64,000 bases of DNA from Thermostichus sp047462415 (GCF_047462415.1 NZ_JANSJE010000013.1:20650-84649); one strand, 5' to 3'. Counted from the first letter of the stretch, positions 8,803-18,877 are shown. A program made the numbers and translations. The notes: generated by a model from the sequence alone, not told the origin.

Positions 8803-8981
8803 ATACCTGCAGGCCCTGGCTGCCCCTGTTGCTACCCAGCCCCTCAGCGGGGGGTTATAGTTATTCCCAGCCAGTGCAAGTCCTTTGCATGGCTCTTTAG
8901 CCAACTTTTTGGCAAAGAAGAGGAGGAGTTGAGAAGGTTTTATAGGGCATTGGCTAACCTGCAGAATCAATCCACACGGGT

Positions 8982-11861
8982 ATGGTTCAGTCTGTTCCCC
9001 CTTATTCCGATAGAGCTGGATCCCTGTCTCCCTGGGTAGCTCTGCAAGTAACCTTGCAACAGATGCGGGAGCAGAGCGATGCCAACGCCCTCATTCAGCT
9101 CACGCTGGAGTATGTCAGGGCGGTGTTTGGGGCGCCGCTGATCTGGCTTGCTCTTTACGACTATGCCAATCACCAGTTGGTGGGCCAAGGGGGGGTGACC
9201 CTGCGGGAAGACGATCAAGCGCTCTTGCGAGCTCTGTATCCCCTGCAGCCGGGGGAGATCCTGGAGCAGGTGGTGATCGAACAGCGGCCCATCAGCGTGC
9301 CCGATCTTTCCCAGGAGCCGCGCATGGGCCTTTGGCAGCGGGAGGCCAGGCGCCTGGGCGGGATCCAGGGCTGCTTCATCTATCCCTTCTCGGCGGTGGG
9401 GCGGCGGCGCTGCCTGGGGATCCTGATGCTGGGATCCCAGATGTGGGGAGTTACCACCCGCGAGGACGAAAAGGCCCTGCTGGGGATTTTGCTGGGGCAG
9501 TTGGCGGCCTCGCTGCAAGAGCTAGAAAACGCTTGGCAACAGCAGACCGAAAAGCGCCTTGAGGATCTACTTCTGAGGTTGGGAACGGCGATGCGCCAGG
9601 CGGGATCCCTGCAGGAACGGGTCAGCCTGGTGAGGCAGGAGCTGCAGACGTTCCTGGGCGCCGTCCATATTCAGGTGTACTGGCACGAGCGCAGCCAGGG
9701 GCGGTTTGTTCCCCATGGAAGCGCCGCTAGGCCCAGCCAGCCACCCACTCCTGCCCCCATGTCCAGAGAGGCCAAAGCGGGAGCAGCGTCGCCAAAAGAT
9801 GGCGGCCTTTCTCTGCGGGAATTGGGGGACATGTACTACACCCTCACCGATGGCCAGGTGGTGGTGGGCGGCACGGGGACGACCCGCTCTGAGGTTCCCC
9901 CCAAGCTGATGCAGCAGTTGCGGGCTCAGGCGGTTTTGGCGGCCCCGATTTTGCTGGAGAGGGATCTGCTGGGGTTTATCTGGGTGCAATCGGAGCTGCC
10001 CCGCACCTGGCAAGCGGTGGAGCGACAGTTGGTGGCCGCTGCCGCCAATGGGCTGGCCTTGGCCGCCCCCCTGGAAAATCTGGATCGCCGCATTCGCCAG
10101 TTGGCCGACGACCAAGAGTTTGTCCACCAGGTGGGCCGTTCGCTTTACAACCCAGCAGAGCTGCAACAGGCTCTCCAGCAAGCGGTGGTTGGCCTGGGGC
10201 AGCGCCTGAAGGCCGCTGTGGTGGCCGTGTTGACGGTGGATCCCGACAGGCCCATCCCCCGCCTCTTCTACGAGCACCGCAGCGAAGGCAAGCAGGCTTT
10301 GCCGCCGCAGTTTAGCCCCTTGAGCGAGCAAGACTGGCAGGATCTGCTGCGCAGCGAGGTGGTGGTGGCAGAAAACTACGACCAAGATCTGCGCCTGCTC
10401 TCTTGGCGGCAAGAACTGGCCCCTCTGGGGGTGCGCTCCCTCATGCTCACCCATACTCGGGTCGGCGGCGCCGTCAGCAACGCTGTCTTTCCGGAAGGGC
10501 TGCTCCTGGTATTACACCCCCAGCTACGGGCCTGGAGCCGGGAAGAACGGCAACTGCTGCGCGGGATCGCCCAACAAGTGGGGTTGCTCCTGCGGCACCT
10601 CCAATCGGAACAACAGCGACAACGGCAAGAACAACTGCTCAGGGGCCTGATCGCCACCTGTCTGGCCCTGCAAAACCTGAACATCTCGCCCGTTGGCGAC
10701 AGCAGTATAGAGTCCTTTCTCTACACCACCACCGCTCAACAGACGGCCCAATTGCTGGGGATCCCGTTGGCTCTCGTAGTCAGTTGGCAGCCGGGGGAGA
10801 GCCGGGCCCAGTTACAGCCGCCCTTTGCTGCTGCCCCTGAGTTCTGCCCCAGCGGAGCCACCGAGATCGACCGCCAGGATCCGCTGCTGGCTTATGTGCT
10901 GCAGGCGGGGGAGCCCCTTCAGCTTGCCCAAGAAGAGATCCCGGCTGCCAGCCGCACCTGGCTCAATTCTGCCGGCCTGGGATCCTGGCTGCTGGTGCCC
11001 TTGGGCGAGACAGATCCCTCTCTGCCGGAGCCTCTGGGGGTTTTGATCCTGGGGGCAGAGGCAGGTAAGGTTTGGGATCCCGACGAGCGGGCGGCTGTGA
11101 TGTTGATCGCCCAGACCTGCGCTTGGACGCTGCGGCGCTTGCTTTGGATGCAAACTTTGCAAGAGCAGCAGGAGGTGCTCAGGGAGTTGAACTGGTACAA
11201 ACACCGCCGCCTGCTAGACCTACAGAATGCCCTCCTGGACGGCCTGCGCCGCTTGGGTCAGGTGCCGGAGATCCCCGGCGACGAAGCCACCCGCTGGCAA
11301 AAAGTGGTGGAGATCGGCAAGGGGCTGCGAGAGCTGACGGTCTCCACAGAGCCGTTGTTGCAGGCGGAAACCTGGCAGATCCAGCCACAGTTGCAGTCGG
11401 TATCTTTGGCTACTTTGGTGCGCAAAAGCCTGCGCCGGGTGGAGGGCCTGACCCAAAAACGCAAGCTGTGGCCGCGGGCCCATGGGGACATGAGTCTGGC
11501 CATCCAGGGGGATCCCGGACGCCTGGAGATGGTGCTCTGGGAGCTGCTGGTGGCCGCCGCTTTGCGCAGCCCGGAAGGGGGGCGGCTGGATCTGTGGAGC
11601 CAGGCTGGCGAGGGCTATGCAGAGCTGCTGGTGGTGGATCAGGGCAGCTTTGACCCTCACCTGGCAGCGGCACTTCAGTTGGAGCCGGAGCGGGTGATCT
11701 ACGCGGATCCTTTGCTCAAGTCGCCTTTGGCGGCCAGCCCCGGCCTGGAACTCAGCTTATGCCAACGGGTGGTGCAGCGGATGGGAGGTCAGCTCTCCTT
11801 CTATCTGTCTGGGGATGGGCGCTCCGTTTCCCGACTGCTCCTGCCGCTGAGCCCAGCGTAG
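8982..11861 (+). CDS. Multi-GAF sensor protein with degenerate histidine-kinase end
   Basis: The 959-residue soluble protein has three to four GAF modules (about 15-190, 200-370, 385-560, 570-735), then a WYKHRR helix (about 745) and a HATPase_c-like domain (about 830-957). GAF modules bind bilins, nucleotides or other small ligands. No conserved DXCF or lone Cys bilin motif is obvious. The ATPase domain is decayed: the N-box reads ELLVAAALRSP without the usual Asn, the G1 box is VVDQGSF instead of DxGxG, and G2 is GLELSLCQRVVQRMGG with Glu in place of the second Gly. It may be a pseudokinase or an adaptor. No response regulator is adjacent. Confidence 0.82.
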   Translation: MVQSVPPYSDRAGSLSPWVALQVTLQQMREQSDANALIQLTLEYVRAVFGAPLIWLALYDYANHQLVGQGGVTLREDDQALLRALYPLQPGEILEQVVIEQRPISVPDLSQEPRMGLWQREARRLGGIQGCFIYPFSAVGRRRCLGILMLGSQMWGVTTREDEKALLGILLGQLAASLQELENAWQQQTEKRLEDLLLRLGTAMRQAGSLQERVSLVRQELQTFLGAVHIQVYWHERSQGRFVPHGSAARPSQPPTPAPMSREAKAGAASPKDGGLSLRELGDMYYTLTDGQVVVGGTGTTRSEVPPKLMQQLRAQAVLAAPILLERDLLGFIWVQSELPRTWQAVERQLVAAAANGLALAAPLENLDRRIRQLADDQEFVHQVGRSLYNPAELQQALQQAVVGLGQRLKAAVVAVLTVDPDRPIPRLFYEHRSEGKQALPPQFSPLSEQDWQDLLRSEVVVAENYDQDLRLLSWRQELAPLGVRSLMLTHTRVGGAVSNAVFPEGLLLVLHPQLRAWSREERQLLRGIAQQVGLLLRHLQSEQQRQRQEQLLRGLIATCLALQNLNISPVGDSSIESFLYTTTAQQTAQLLGIPLALVVSWQPGESRAQLQPPFAAAPEFCPSGATEIDRQDPLLAYVLQAGEPLQLAQEEIPAASRTWLNSAGLGSWLLVPLGETDPSLPEPLGVLILGAEAGKVWDPDERAAVMLIAQTCAWTLRRLLWMQTLQEQQEVLRELNWYKHRRLLDLQNALLDGLRRLGQVPEIPGDEATRWQKVVEIGKGLRELTVSTEPLLQAETWQIQPQLQSVSLATLVRKSLRRVEGLTQKRKLWPRAHGDMSLAIQGDPGRLEMVLWELLVAAALRSPEGGRLDLWSQAGEGYAELLVVDQGSFDPHLAAALQLEPERVIYADPLLKSPLAASPGLELSLCQRVVQRMGGQLSFYLSGDGRSVSRLLLPLSPA

Positions 11862-11871
11862 AGCACAGCCC

Positions 11872-12843
11872 TCAGGAAGACAAGATCCTCAGCAGCCAAA
11901 ACAGGGGCAAGAAGGCCAGCACCCCTCGATCCAGCCGCCGCAGTTGTAGGCGGTGCCAGCGCAGGGGATGGTCGGGGCCGGTCAGCCCACGGGCTTGCAT
12001 GGCCATGGCCATCTGTTCGGCCCGCAGGAGCAAGTTTTCAAAAAAGCGCTCCACCAGGGCCAGCAGGGTTTGCATCCCGCCCCGAAAACTGAGGGATCCC
12101 CAGCGCACATCCCGAGTTCGCACCGCCCGCACCAGGTTTTGCACCTCCTCCATCACCAGCGGCAGAAAGCGCAGCGCCAAGGTGAGGGTGAGGATCACCT
12201 CCGCAACCGGCCATCCCCAGCGCTGGCAAGGTTGCAACAGTTGGCCGATCCCAGCGGTGATCTCCTCTGGGGCGGTGGTCAGCAAAAACAAGTTGGTGGC
12301 ATAGAGCAGCGTAAAGATGAGGGTGCCCAGCCGCAAGGCCACCGACAGAGAACGGCGCGACACCTGAAAGGTTCGCCCCAACAGGGACAATTGAACCAAG
12401 CGGTAGCGATAGGGCGTTGGCCAGGCACGGGTTTGCTCGCGCCAGGCGCGGTCTGGGGATCCCTGTTCTGCAGCCAGGTGAAGGCTATCGCGAACGCCGG
12501 GGATCCCGGTCAGCCCATAGCCCACCACCTGCACATCCTGCCGCTGCGGCTGCGGAAAGACCCCCAACCCATCTGGGGCCAAGCTGGTGATCCCAAAGGT
12601 GAGCAGGCTGAGAGCCAACACCAGAGCGAGTTGGCCTGACCAAACCCGGCGCGGCAGACGGGCTGCCACCGTCAAGAGCAAGAGAAGTGCCACCACCGCC
12701 AGGCGCCAGCCATTGCCGGCCAAAATGGGACTGAGCAGGAAGCTGAGCAGCCAGGCCAGCTTCACGCGCGGATCCAGGCAATGTAGCCAGGTGCGAGGCT
12801 CTTCCAGATAAATCCCCAGCGGGGCATTGCGCAGGATATCCAC
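11872..12843 (-). CDS. Energy-coupling factor transporter transmembrane protein EcfT
   Basis: The 323-residue integral membrane protein of the EcfT/CbiQ family couples ATPases to substrate-binding S proteins of vitamin or metal importers. It shows WLHCLDPRVKLAWLL at the start, several helices, and the coupling-helix signature AMQARG near residue 285 that touches the ATPases. A roughly 60-residue insert (about 100-160; hydrophilic, Arg/Pro-rich) separates helices 3 and 4. No EcfA or S component lies nearby, as is usual for cyanobacterial EcfT genes. Its stop lies 10 bp from the convergent GAF gene. Confidence 0.85.
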   Translation of the reverse strand: MDILRNAPLGIYLEEPRTWLHCLDPRVKLAWLLSFLLSPILAGNGWRLAVVALLLLLTVAARLPRRVWSGQLALVLALSLLTFGITSLAPDGLGVFPQPQRQDVQVVGYGLTGIPGVRDSLHLAAEQGSPDRAWREQTRAWPTPYRYRLVQLSLLGRTFQVSRRSLSVALRLGTLIFTLLYATNLFLLTTAPEEITAGIGQLLQPCQRWGWPVAEVILTLTLALRFLPLVMEEVQNLVRAVRTRDVRWGSLSFRGGMQTLLALVERFFENLLLRAEQMAMAMQARGLTGPDHPLRWHRLQLRRLDRGVLAFLPLFWLLRILSS

Positions 12844-12999
12844 GATCGGGCAAGCGGGAAACAGCCTATCTATGTAAGCTACCCGACTCCGACCGCTGGG
12901 CGGTATTCAAATCACGGCCAAGAGAACACAACCCTCACTAGCCTTGGATCCCCCCTTGGCGGCATGATAAGAACGAGGGATCCGCAGAACAAGGCAAAA

Positions 13000-14163
13000 A
13001 TGGACGTGCAACTGGGCCGCAATCGGCAGGCAAGACGCGCTTATGGGCTGGATGAGATCGCGCTGGCACCAGGCAGGCGAACTCTGGATCCCAGCCTGGT
13101 AGACACCCACTTCACTCTGGGAGGGATCCAACGGCCCATCCCCATCATCGCCAGCGCCATGGACGGCGTGGTGGATGTCAAGATGGCGATTTTGCTCTCC
13201 AAGCTGGGGGCGATGGGCGTGCTGAACCTGGACGGGATCCAAACCCGCTACGCGGATCCCGACGAGGTGCTGGATCAGATTGCTGCGGTCGGCAAAGACG
13301 AGTTTGTTCCCCTGATGCAGCGCCTCTACAGCGAGCCCGTCAAGCCGGAGCTGATCCAAGAGCGCATCCGCCAGATCAAAGCCGCCGGCGCCATTGCCGC
13401 CGCTAGCTGCGTGCCCGCCCATGCGGCTGAATATGGGCCCCTAGTGGCGGAAGCAGGCGGAGATCTCTTCTTCGTCCAGGCCACCGTGGTTTCCGTCCAT
13501 CACAAGGTGCCAGAGGGCATGCAAAAGCTGGATCTGGCCGCGTTCTGCCGCTCCATGCCCATTCCCGTGGTGCTGGGCAACTGCGTCACCTACGATGTCG
13601 CCCTGGAGCTAATGCAAGCGGGAGCTGCCGGCGTCTTGGTGGGCATCGGCCCCGGCGCTGCCTGCACCTCCCGCGGCGTGCTGGGGGTGGGAGTACCTCA
13701 GGCCACCGCCATTGCCGACTGCGCTGCCGCCCGCGACCAGTTCTTGGCCGAAACCAGCACCTACGTTCCCATCATCGCCGACGGCGGCCTGGTGACCGGC
13801 GGGGATATCTGCAAGGCCATCGCCTGTGGGGCCGATGCCGTGATGATCGGATCCCCCTTGGCTCGCGCTCAGGAGGCGCCCGGTCGCGGCTTTCACTGGG
13901 GCATGGCCACCCCCAGCCCCGTTTTGCCCCGCGGCACCCGCATTCGCGTGGGATCCACCGGCACCCTGGAAGAGATCTTGCGCGGCCCCGCCCGCCTGGA
14001 TGACGGCACCCACAACCTCTGGGGTGCCCTGCGCACCAGCATGGCCACCCTGGGCGCCGCCAACCTCAAGGAAATGCACCAGGTGGCGATCTGCATTGCC
14101 CCTTCCCTTTTGACCGAGGGCAAGGTGTACCAGAAGGCGCAGAGCCTGGGCATGGGGAAATAG
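13000..14163 (+). CDS. guaB3: GuaB3 family IMP dehydrogenase-related protein
   Basis: The 387-residue TIM barrel without CBS domains begins MDVQLGRNRQARRAYGLDEIALAPG, as GuaB3 proteins do. The catalytic cysteine is in GIGPGAACTSRGVLG, the phosphate-binding IADGGLVTGGD follows, and the C-terminal flap holds GRGFHWGM. GuaB3 of Synechocystis has been reported to act as an IMP dehydrogenase (IMP to XMP, guanine nucleotide synthesis). The frame extends to an ATG at 12964, but 13000 matches the family start and length exactly. The gene is followed by tRNA-Val. Confidence 0.92.
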   Translation: MDVQLGRNRQARRAYGLDEIALAPGRRTLDPSLVDTHFTLGGIQRPIPIIASAMDGVVDVKMAILLSKLGAMGVLNLDGIQTRYADPDEVLDQIAAVGKDEFVPLMQRLYSEPVKPELIQERIRQIKAAGAIAAASCVPAHAAEYGPLVAEAGGDLFFVQATVVSVHHKVPEGMQKLDLAAFCRSMPIPVVLGNCVTYDVALELMQAGAAGVLVGIGPGAACTSRGVLGVGVPQATAIADCAAARDQFLAETSTYVPIIADGGLVTGGDICKAIACGADAVMIGSPLARAQEAPGRGFHWGMATPSPVLPRGTRIRVGSTGTLEEILRGPARLDDGTHNLWGALRTSMATLGAANLKEMHQVAICIAPSLLTEGKVYQKAQSLGMGK

Positions 14164-14197
14164 CCCCTCAGGAAATGCTAGACTCAGGGAGCCGAGG

Positions 14198-14269
<72 letters not shown>

Positions 14270-14555
14270 TCCCCGCCTTAGCCCGTGGCTCAGCTTCAGG
14301 ATACACCCGCTAGCCAGGGCCGGATCCCTGAGGTAAAGTAATGGGTATAGGGCCTGGAGCGTCTGCCGCCCTTGAGCCTCGCATTGAGTCTCGCTCAAAA
14401 AGTGTGTAAAGTGGTAGACGATGTAAGACAGGGCTGTACTATGTTCTTCTAGAATTCGCAACTGTCAGGCTCGCTCTAGAGTTGGGCAGTTGGGCATCGC
14501 TAGGAGACGTTGCCACAGCTAAACAGGTGTGAGGACAAAAAACAAGGAGAGAAAC
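14270..14555. promoter_or_regulatory. Long leader/promoter region of the SomA-type porin gene
   Basis: This gene-free stretch upstream of the porin contains one possible vegetative promoter, TTGAGT (14384-14389), a 17-nt spacer and TAAAGT (14407-14412). That would give a 5' leader of about 135 nt. Several short direct and inverted repeats occur, but none is compelling. The AAGGAGA ribosome site is at about 14544-14550. Confidence 0.35.
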
Positions 14556-16136
14556 ATGCCCGCGAAACACACGAACTACTGGAAAACGCTGCTGGCTGGC
14601 ACCCTGGGTGCAGCGGCAGTCTTAACCCCTGGAGTGGCCTATGCCCAAGCTACAGGGCCTGTCACCTCCATCTCTGAGCTTTCCGATGTGCAGCCCACCG
14701 ACTGGGCATTCCAGGCGCTGCAATCGCTGGTCGAGCGCTACGGCTGTATTGCCGGCTACCCTGACCGCACCTTCCGCGGCAACCGGGCCATGACCCGTTT
14801 TGAGTTTGCCGCCGGGATGAATGCCTGCTTGGATCGCATCAACGAGCTGATCGCCGCCGGCCTGGCCGACAAGGTTTCTAAGGAGGACTTGGCTACACTG
14901 CAGCGGCTGCAGGAGGAGTTTGCCGCCGAGCTGGCAGCCCTGCGGGGACGGGTAGACGCGCTGGAAGCCGACGTAAATGACCTGAAGGGCAAGGTCTTCA
15001 ACCCGGTCACCAAGCTGAATGCCCAAGTGATCACCGCTGTCCTGGGCAGCGCTCTCACCGACGACCGGGTGGTCAACAACAGGGTGGTGGCCGAGCAGAA
15101 TCAGGCGAACATGACCCTGCCCTACCGGGTGCGCTTGAACTTCGACGCTTCCTTTGCTGGGCGTGACCGTCTGCGCATTCGTCTGCAGGCTCGCGATGCG
15201 GTAACCACCTTCTTCGCAGGGGATCCGGGCGTTGGCTTCCAAGGGGGTGGTGGTGGCACCTTCACGCTGGCCCAGTTGGTCTATCAGTTCCCTGCCTTTA
15301 ACCGCGCTGCCACCATCTACGCCGGCATCACGGGCACGGGGGTGTCCAGTGTCCTGCAATACAGCGTCCCCTTCGATGCCCTCTCCGACTTTGCCGACCT
15401 CCCCAACTCCACGGGAGATGTGCCCAGTGGCACGCTGTTTGGCTTCCGCTATCGCCTCGGCGACCAGTTTCGTCTGGCCTACGCCTACAGCACCCGCGGC
15501 GGCCAGACCTTGGGCAGAGGTTTCGGTGACAGCGGTTTGACCGGTAACGACAGCGCCCACACGGTGGAGCTGGGCTTTCTGCCGACGGAAAATCTGGAGC
15601 TGTATTTGCAATTTGCTTCCACCTATCTGCAGGACGCTAGCCGCGGTCCCGGTTTCCTGGCTACCGGCAGCAGCCTTTTCCGCGGTCCGCTGCGCCGGAA
15701 TGACGTCACCCCCTCGGCTCGGGTCAATGCCTTTACAGTGGCTGCCAACTGGGAGCTGAGCCCCCGCATTATCGTGTCCGGCTGGTTTACGGCCGGCAAC
15801 GTTGACTATAACCTGCCCAACGTGGTGCCGGCTGGCACCATCGATCCGGGCGATGAAGACTTCAACGGGTTCTTGCTGGGTTTTGCCTTCCCGGATCTCT
15901 TCATTGAGGGTGCCAAGGGTGGTGTAGTCTTCGGTCAGCCGATCGTGACCACCGACAATGAGGGTGTGTGGGATACCCGGCCCTTCGTCGTGGATGTCTA
16001 CTACAGCTTCCCGGTCAACGACTACATTACCTTGACGCCCGCTGCCTACTTTGTGAGCAATCCCAATGGGGGCAGGCCAGGGGACAACGACCCGACCATC
16101 GGTGTGGGTGCTCTGCGGGCAGTGTTCACCTTCTAA
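14556..16136 (+). CDS. SomA-type outer membrane porin with SLH domain
   Basis: The 526-residue exported protein has a signal peptide (residues 1-32, ending GVAYAQA), one SLH domain (about 40-105; TDWAFQALQSLVERYGCIAGYPDRTFRGNRAMTRFEFAAGMN), which binds peptidoglycan-linked polymer, a coiled coil (about 115-145, LAALRGRVDALEADVNDLKGK) and an OprB-like beta barrel to the terminal VGALRAVFTF, whose final Phe is typical of outer-membrane barrels. This is the major cyanobacterial SomA or iron-uptake-porin architecture. I chose the ATG at 14556 because it follows AAGGAGAGAAAC; 14529 would add nine charged residues before the signal. A strong terminator follows, suggesting an abundant monocistronic mRNA. 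Confidence 0.92.
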   Translation: MPAKHTNYWKTLLAGTLGAAAVLTPGVAYAQATGPVTSISELSDVQPTDWAFQALQSLVERYGCIAGYPDRTFRGNRAMTRFEFAAGMNACLDRINELIAAGLADKVSKEDLATLQRLQEEFAAELAALRGRVDALEADVNDLKGKVFNPVTKLNAQVITAVLGSALTDDRVVNNRVVAEQNQANMTLPYRVRLNFDASFAGRDRLRIRLQARDAVTTFFAGDPGVGFQGGGGGTFTLAQLVYQFPAFNRAATIYAGITGTGVSSVLQYSVPFDALSDFADLPNSTGDVPSGTLFGFRYRLGDQFRLAYAYSTRGGQTLGRGFGDSGLTGNDSAHTVELGFLPTENLELYLQFASTYLQDASRGPGFLATGSSLFRGPLRRNDVTPSARVNAFTVAANWELSPRIIVSGWFTAGNVDYNLPNVVPAGTIDPGDEDFNGFLLGFAFPDLFIEGAKGGVVFGQPIVTTDNEGVWDTRPFVVDVYYSFPVNDYITLTPAAYFVSNPNGGRPGDNDPTIGVGALRAVFTF

Positions 16137-16171
16137 CCCCTTGCTCTCCCGCCTAGGTTAAAAACAACGGA

Positions 16172-16199
16172 GGGATCCGCCGCGGCGGATCCCTTTTTT
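16172..16199 (+). terminator. Rho-independent terminator after porin gene
   Basis: A perfect 22-nt palindrome (16172-16193; half-site GGGATCCGCCG) is followed by six T (16194-16199). Both arms end in GGGATCC, so the terminator stem is itself made of two copies of the iterated palindrome. Confidence 0.92.
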
Positions 16200-16263
16200 G
16201 ATGGGAAGTTTCCCAAGCCTTGCCCTGGAAGACATCGAGCAAGTTGGAGCGGGCGCCGGGAAG

Positions 16264-17103
16264 CTAGGGGTTACAAAAGGCGCACTGAGCCGGATCTGCC
16301 CAGGTCTCTGCCACAGCCTCGGTGTGGGTGTGGGAACAGCGGGCACAGCCATACACCCACGCCTTGGTTACAGGGGTGGGGGCACCACACTGGCCGCAGG
16401 GCAGCCCCGAGATGGAACGGATGCGCCAGTAGCCGGGAGTGCCGCAGGCGGGGCAGAGGCTTTGGGCTTTGGCGATGAGGTTTTGGGTGGCTGCCGCAAT
16501 CACTTGCAGGCGGGTTGGGTTGTACAGGGCCCGCATATCGGTTTCCAGGTGCAGCCCTCCCTGGCGGGCCAGCAGCTCTTCCACCACCTGCTTTAGGGTT
16601 GCTTCGTCTTGGATCCCTTTGTGGATAACTTGGGGCTTTTCCGGCCGGTCGAGGGCGATCAGGCCGTGCTGTGGGAACCCCACCTGTCGGGCAAAGTCGA
16701 GCGCTTCTGCCCAGCTCTGCACCCAGCGATGGCTGAAATTGGTTTGGGTGCTTTCTGCGTAGCCCACCAGCTCCAAGGGATCCGCGTCAGGTTCAAAAAC
16801 CTTGAGCATGACCCACTCCTGGTTCCAAGGGATCCAGGGAAGCTGGGGGTGGGGGCCGAAAGATCCCTCGCTGGCCAAAACCAAAGAGGCAGGACAAACT
16901 TGGCGGGCTCTCTCAATCTTTAGGCGTAGGGTGTGGATGGGATCCCCCGGCCGGGGCCGCTCCCGTGAGAAGGTGCCCAGTTGGTCGGTGTCGAGAGGTA
17001 TCACTTGCACCTGGATCCCCAGGTGTTGGGCCAAGAGGGGGCCAATCACTTGCTCCTTGCGATGCAGGGTTGCCAAGTAGGCAACCCGACCTTTCCATTG
17101 CAT
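16264..17103 (-). CDS. DUF6671-type protein with C-terminal zinc ribbons
   Basis: The 279-residue cytoplasmic protein begins MQWKGRVAYLATLHRKE. The body contains the conserved HRKEQVIGPLLAQHLG, DTDQLGTFSRE and DMRALYNPTRLQVI blocks, which I associate with DUF6671. The C-terminal 75 residues have four CxxC-type pairs (CPACGTPG, CGQCGAP, CARCSH and CAFC) that could hold two zinc ions. The biochemical role is unknown. The frame stays open upstream to 17319, but the extension is Arg/Trp/Pro-rich and unlikely. It is downstream of bicA on the same strand with a 67-bp gap. Confidence 0.75.
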   Translation of the reverse strand: MQWKGRVAYLATLHRKEQVIGPLLAQHLGIQVQVIPLDTDQLGTFSRERPRPGDPIHTLRLKIERARQVCPASLVLASEGSFGPHPQLPWIPWNQEWVMLKVFEPDADPLELVGYAESTQTNFSHRWVQSWAEALDFARQVGFPQHGLIALDRPEKPQVIHKGIQDEATLKQVVEELLARQGGLHLETDMRALYNPTRLQVIAAATQNLIAKAQSLCPACGTPGYWRIRSISGLPCGQCGAPTPVTKAWVYGCARCSHTHTEAVAETWADPAQCAFCNP

Positions 17104-17170
17104 AGACTCAGGCCCGACCCCGATCCGGCAAACGAAGTCTACAGCTTTATTGTTGGGCTCATCGGATGGC

Positions 17171-18877
17171 TCAAACCAGGGGACTGGGTTCTGCCGCCAA
17201 GCCCAACTGGGCGACGGCCTCGGCCAAAGCGGCCTCCCGGCTCTCCACAAACCGCTCTGCCGGCAAGGGCAAACGTAGGCTTTCCAAGCGCTGTCGGATC
17301 CGGCCCCTGGCCCCGACAATCCACACCTGCTTGCCGCGATCTAGGGCCTCACGAATGGCATTTTCCAGAGAGAGCGTCGCCGAAACCCCCAGCATCGGCA
17401 CATCCGACAGATCCACCACCAAAGCCAGACAAGAAGCCACCGCCTGGTGTTGGCGGGAAATGGCCTGGGAAACCCCGAAGATCATCGGGCCGCTCAGGTA
17501 AAACAGCAGCACCTGGCCGCGGCCCTGGCGCAGCAATTCCTTTTCCCGCGGCGTGAGATCTACGGCATCGTCGGCATCGGTAATGGCTTTCACCTCTTCC
17601 GACTGCAGCTCGCTCAAGCGCTGGATGGTGAGCAAATTGGCCACAAACACCCCCACTCCCACGGCAGCGATGAGATCCACAAACACCGTCATGAACATCA
17701 CCCCGTACATGATGGCCGCCCCTTTGAGGGAGAGGCGGTGGGCCCGCTTCAGGAAGCTCCAGTCGAGGATATCCACCCCCACCTTAAAGGCGATCCCCGC
17801 CAGCACCGCCATCGGGATCCCTTGGGTGAGGGGAGCGGCAAACAGCACCACCATCAAGAGGATGAGGGCGCGGGTGATGCCCGCCAAGGGCGTACGTCCC
17901 CCCGACTGAATGTTCACCACCGTGCCCATGGTCGCCCCTGCTCCCGGCAACCCCCCCAGGAAGCCGGAGACCAGGTTGGCGATCCCCTGCCCGATCAGCT
18001 CTTGGTCAGAGTCGTGGCGGGTGCGGGTGAGGTTGTCGGCAATCACCGCCGTCAAGAGGGTGTCGATGCAGCCCAGCATGCCCAGCACCACCCCGTCCAA
18101 CACCAAGCTGGCCAAAGATGAAAAGGGCAACTGCGGCCATTGCACCTGAGGCAGGCCGGTGGGAATGGGGCCAATGCGCCGCAACTCCCAGTCAGCCATG
18201 AACCAGTTGGCCACCAGCGTTCCCAGCACCAGGGCCACCAACTGGGGCGGCACCGCCCGTCGCCAGGGCTTGGGATAGAAAAAGAGGATGGCCAGCGTCA
18301 GCAGCCCCAACCCCAGTTCCGGCACCTTGAGGTTAAGCAGGTAGGTCGGCAGGTTCTGCACCGACCCGATCACTCCCCCCTGGCTGGCGTGGCCCAACAG
18401 CGGCGGGATCTGCAGCAAAATCATGATCCAGCCAATTCCCGACATAAAGCCGGAGATGACGCTGTAGGGCATGAGGGTGATGTACTTGCCCAGCTTCAGG
18501 GATCCAAACAAAATTTGAAACAGGCCCCCCAGCATGACCACGGTAAAAGCTGGCCCCAACCCCTGATCCGGATAGCTGGCGGTAACCTTGGCAACCACCG
18601 CCGTCATCATCACCGTCATCGGCCCGGTGGGTTCAGAGATAAGGGTGGGGGTACCGCCGAACAGGGCGGCAAAAAAGCCCACACACACCGCCCCGTACAA
18701 ACCTGCCACCGGCCCCGCCCCGGAAGCCACCCCAAAGGCCAAAGCCATCGGCAAGGAAACAATCGCCGTCGTCAGGCCGCCGAAGAGATCCCCACGCCAG
18801 TTTTCTAGGCTTAGCCGCCGCTGCCAATCCAGAAATCTCCTACCGCCGGCCTGCTCTTCTTTCGCTTGCTGCAGCAT
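17171..18877 (-). CDS. bicA: SulP-family bicarbonate transporter, BicA type
   Basis: The 568-residue plasma-membrane protein is a Na+-dependent HCO3- importer of the carbon-concentrating mechanism. Its SulP core (about residues 25-430) closely resembles Synechocystis BicA: GDLFGGLTTAIVSLPMALAFGVASGAG, FGGTPTLISEPTGPMTV, and GMLGCIDTLLTAVIADNLTRT, in which the Asp and Thr correspond to the sodium-site residues. A C-terminal STAS domain (about 450-550; LSGPMIFG, LVVDLSDVPMLG) follows. Sulfate transport is the main alternative for a SulP protein, but the similarity favours BicA. An ATAG-N8-CTAT site lies about 70 bp upstream of the ATG, which suggests control by inorganic-carbon LysR regulators. 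Confidence 0.88.
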   Translation of the reverse strand: MLQQAKEEQAGGRRFLDWQRRLSLENWRGDLFGGLTTAIVSLPMALAFGVASGAGPVAGLYGAVCVGFFAALFGGTPTLISEPTGPMTVMMTAVVAKVTASYPDQGLGPAFTVVMLGGLFQILFGSLKLGKYITLMPYSVISGFMSGIGWIMILLQIPPLLGHASQGGVIGSVQNLPTYLLNLKVPELGLGLLTLAILFFYPKPWRRAVPPQLVALVLGTLVANWFMADWELRRIGPIPTGLPQVQWPQLPFSSLASLVLDGVVLGMLGCIDTLLTAVIADNLTRTRHDSDQELIGQGIANLVSGFLGGLPGAGATMGTVVNIQSGGRTPLAGITRALILLMVVLFAAPLTQGIPMAVLAGIAFKVGVDILDWSFLKRAHRLSLKGAAIMYGVMFMTVFVDLIAAVGVGVFVANLLTIQRLSELQSEEVKAITDADDAVDLTPREKELLRQGRGQVLLFYLSGPMIFGVSQAISRQHQAVASCLALVVDLSDVPMLGVSATLSLENAIREALDRGKQVWIVGARGRIRQRLESLRLPLPAERFVESREAALAEAVAQLGLAAEPSPLV

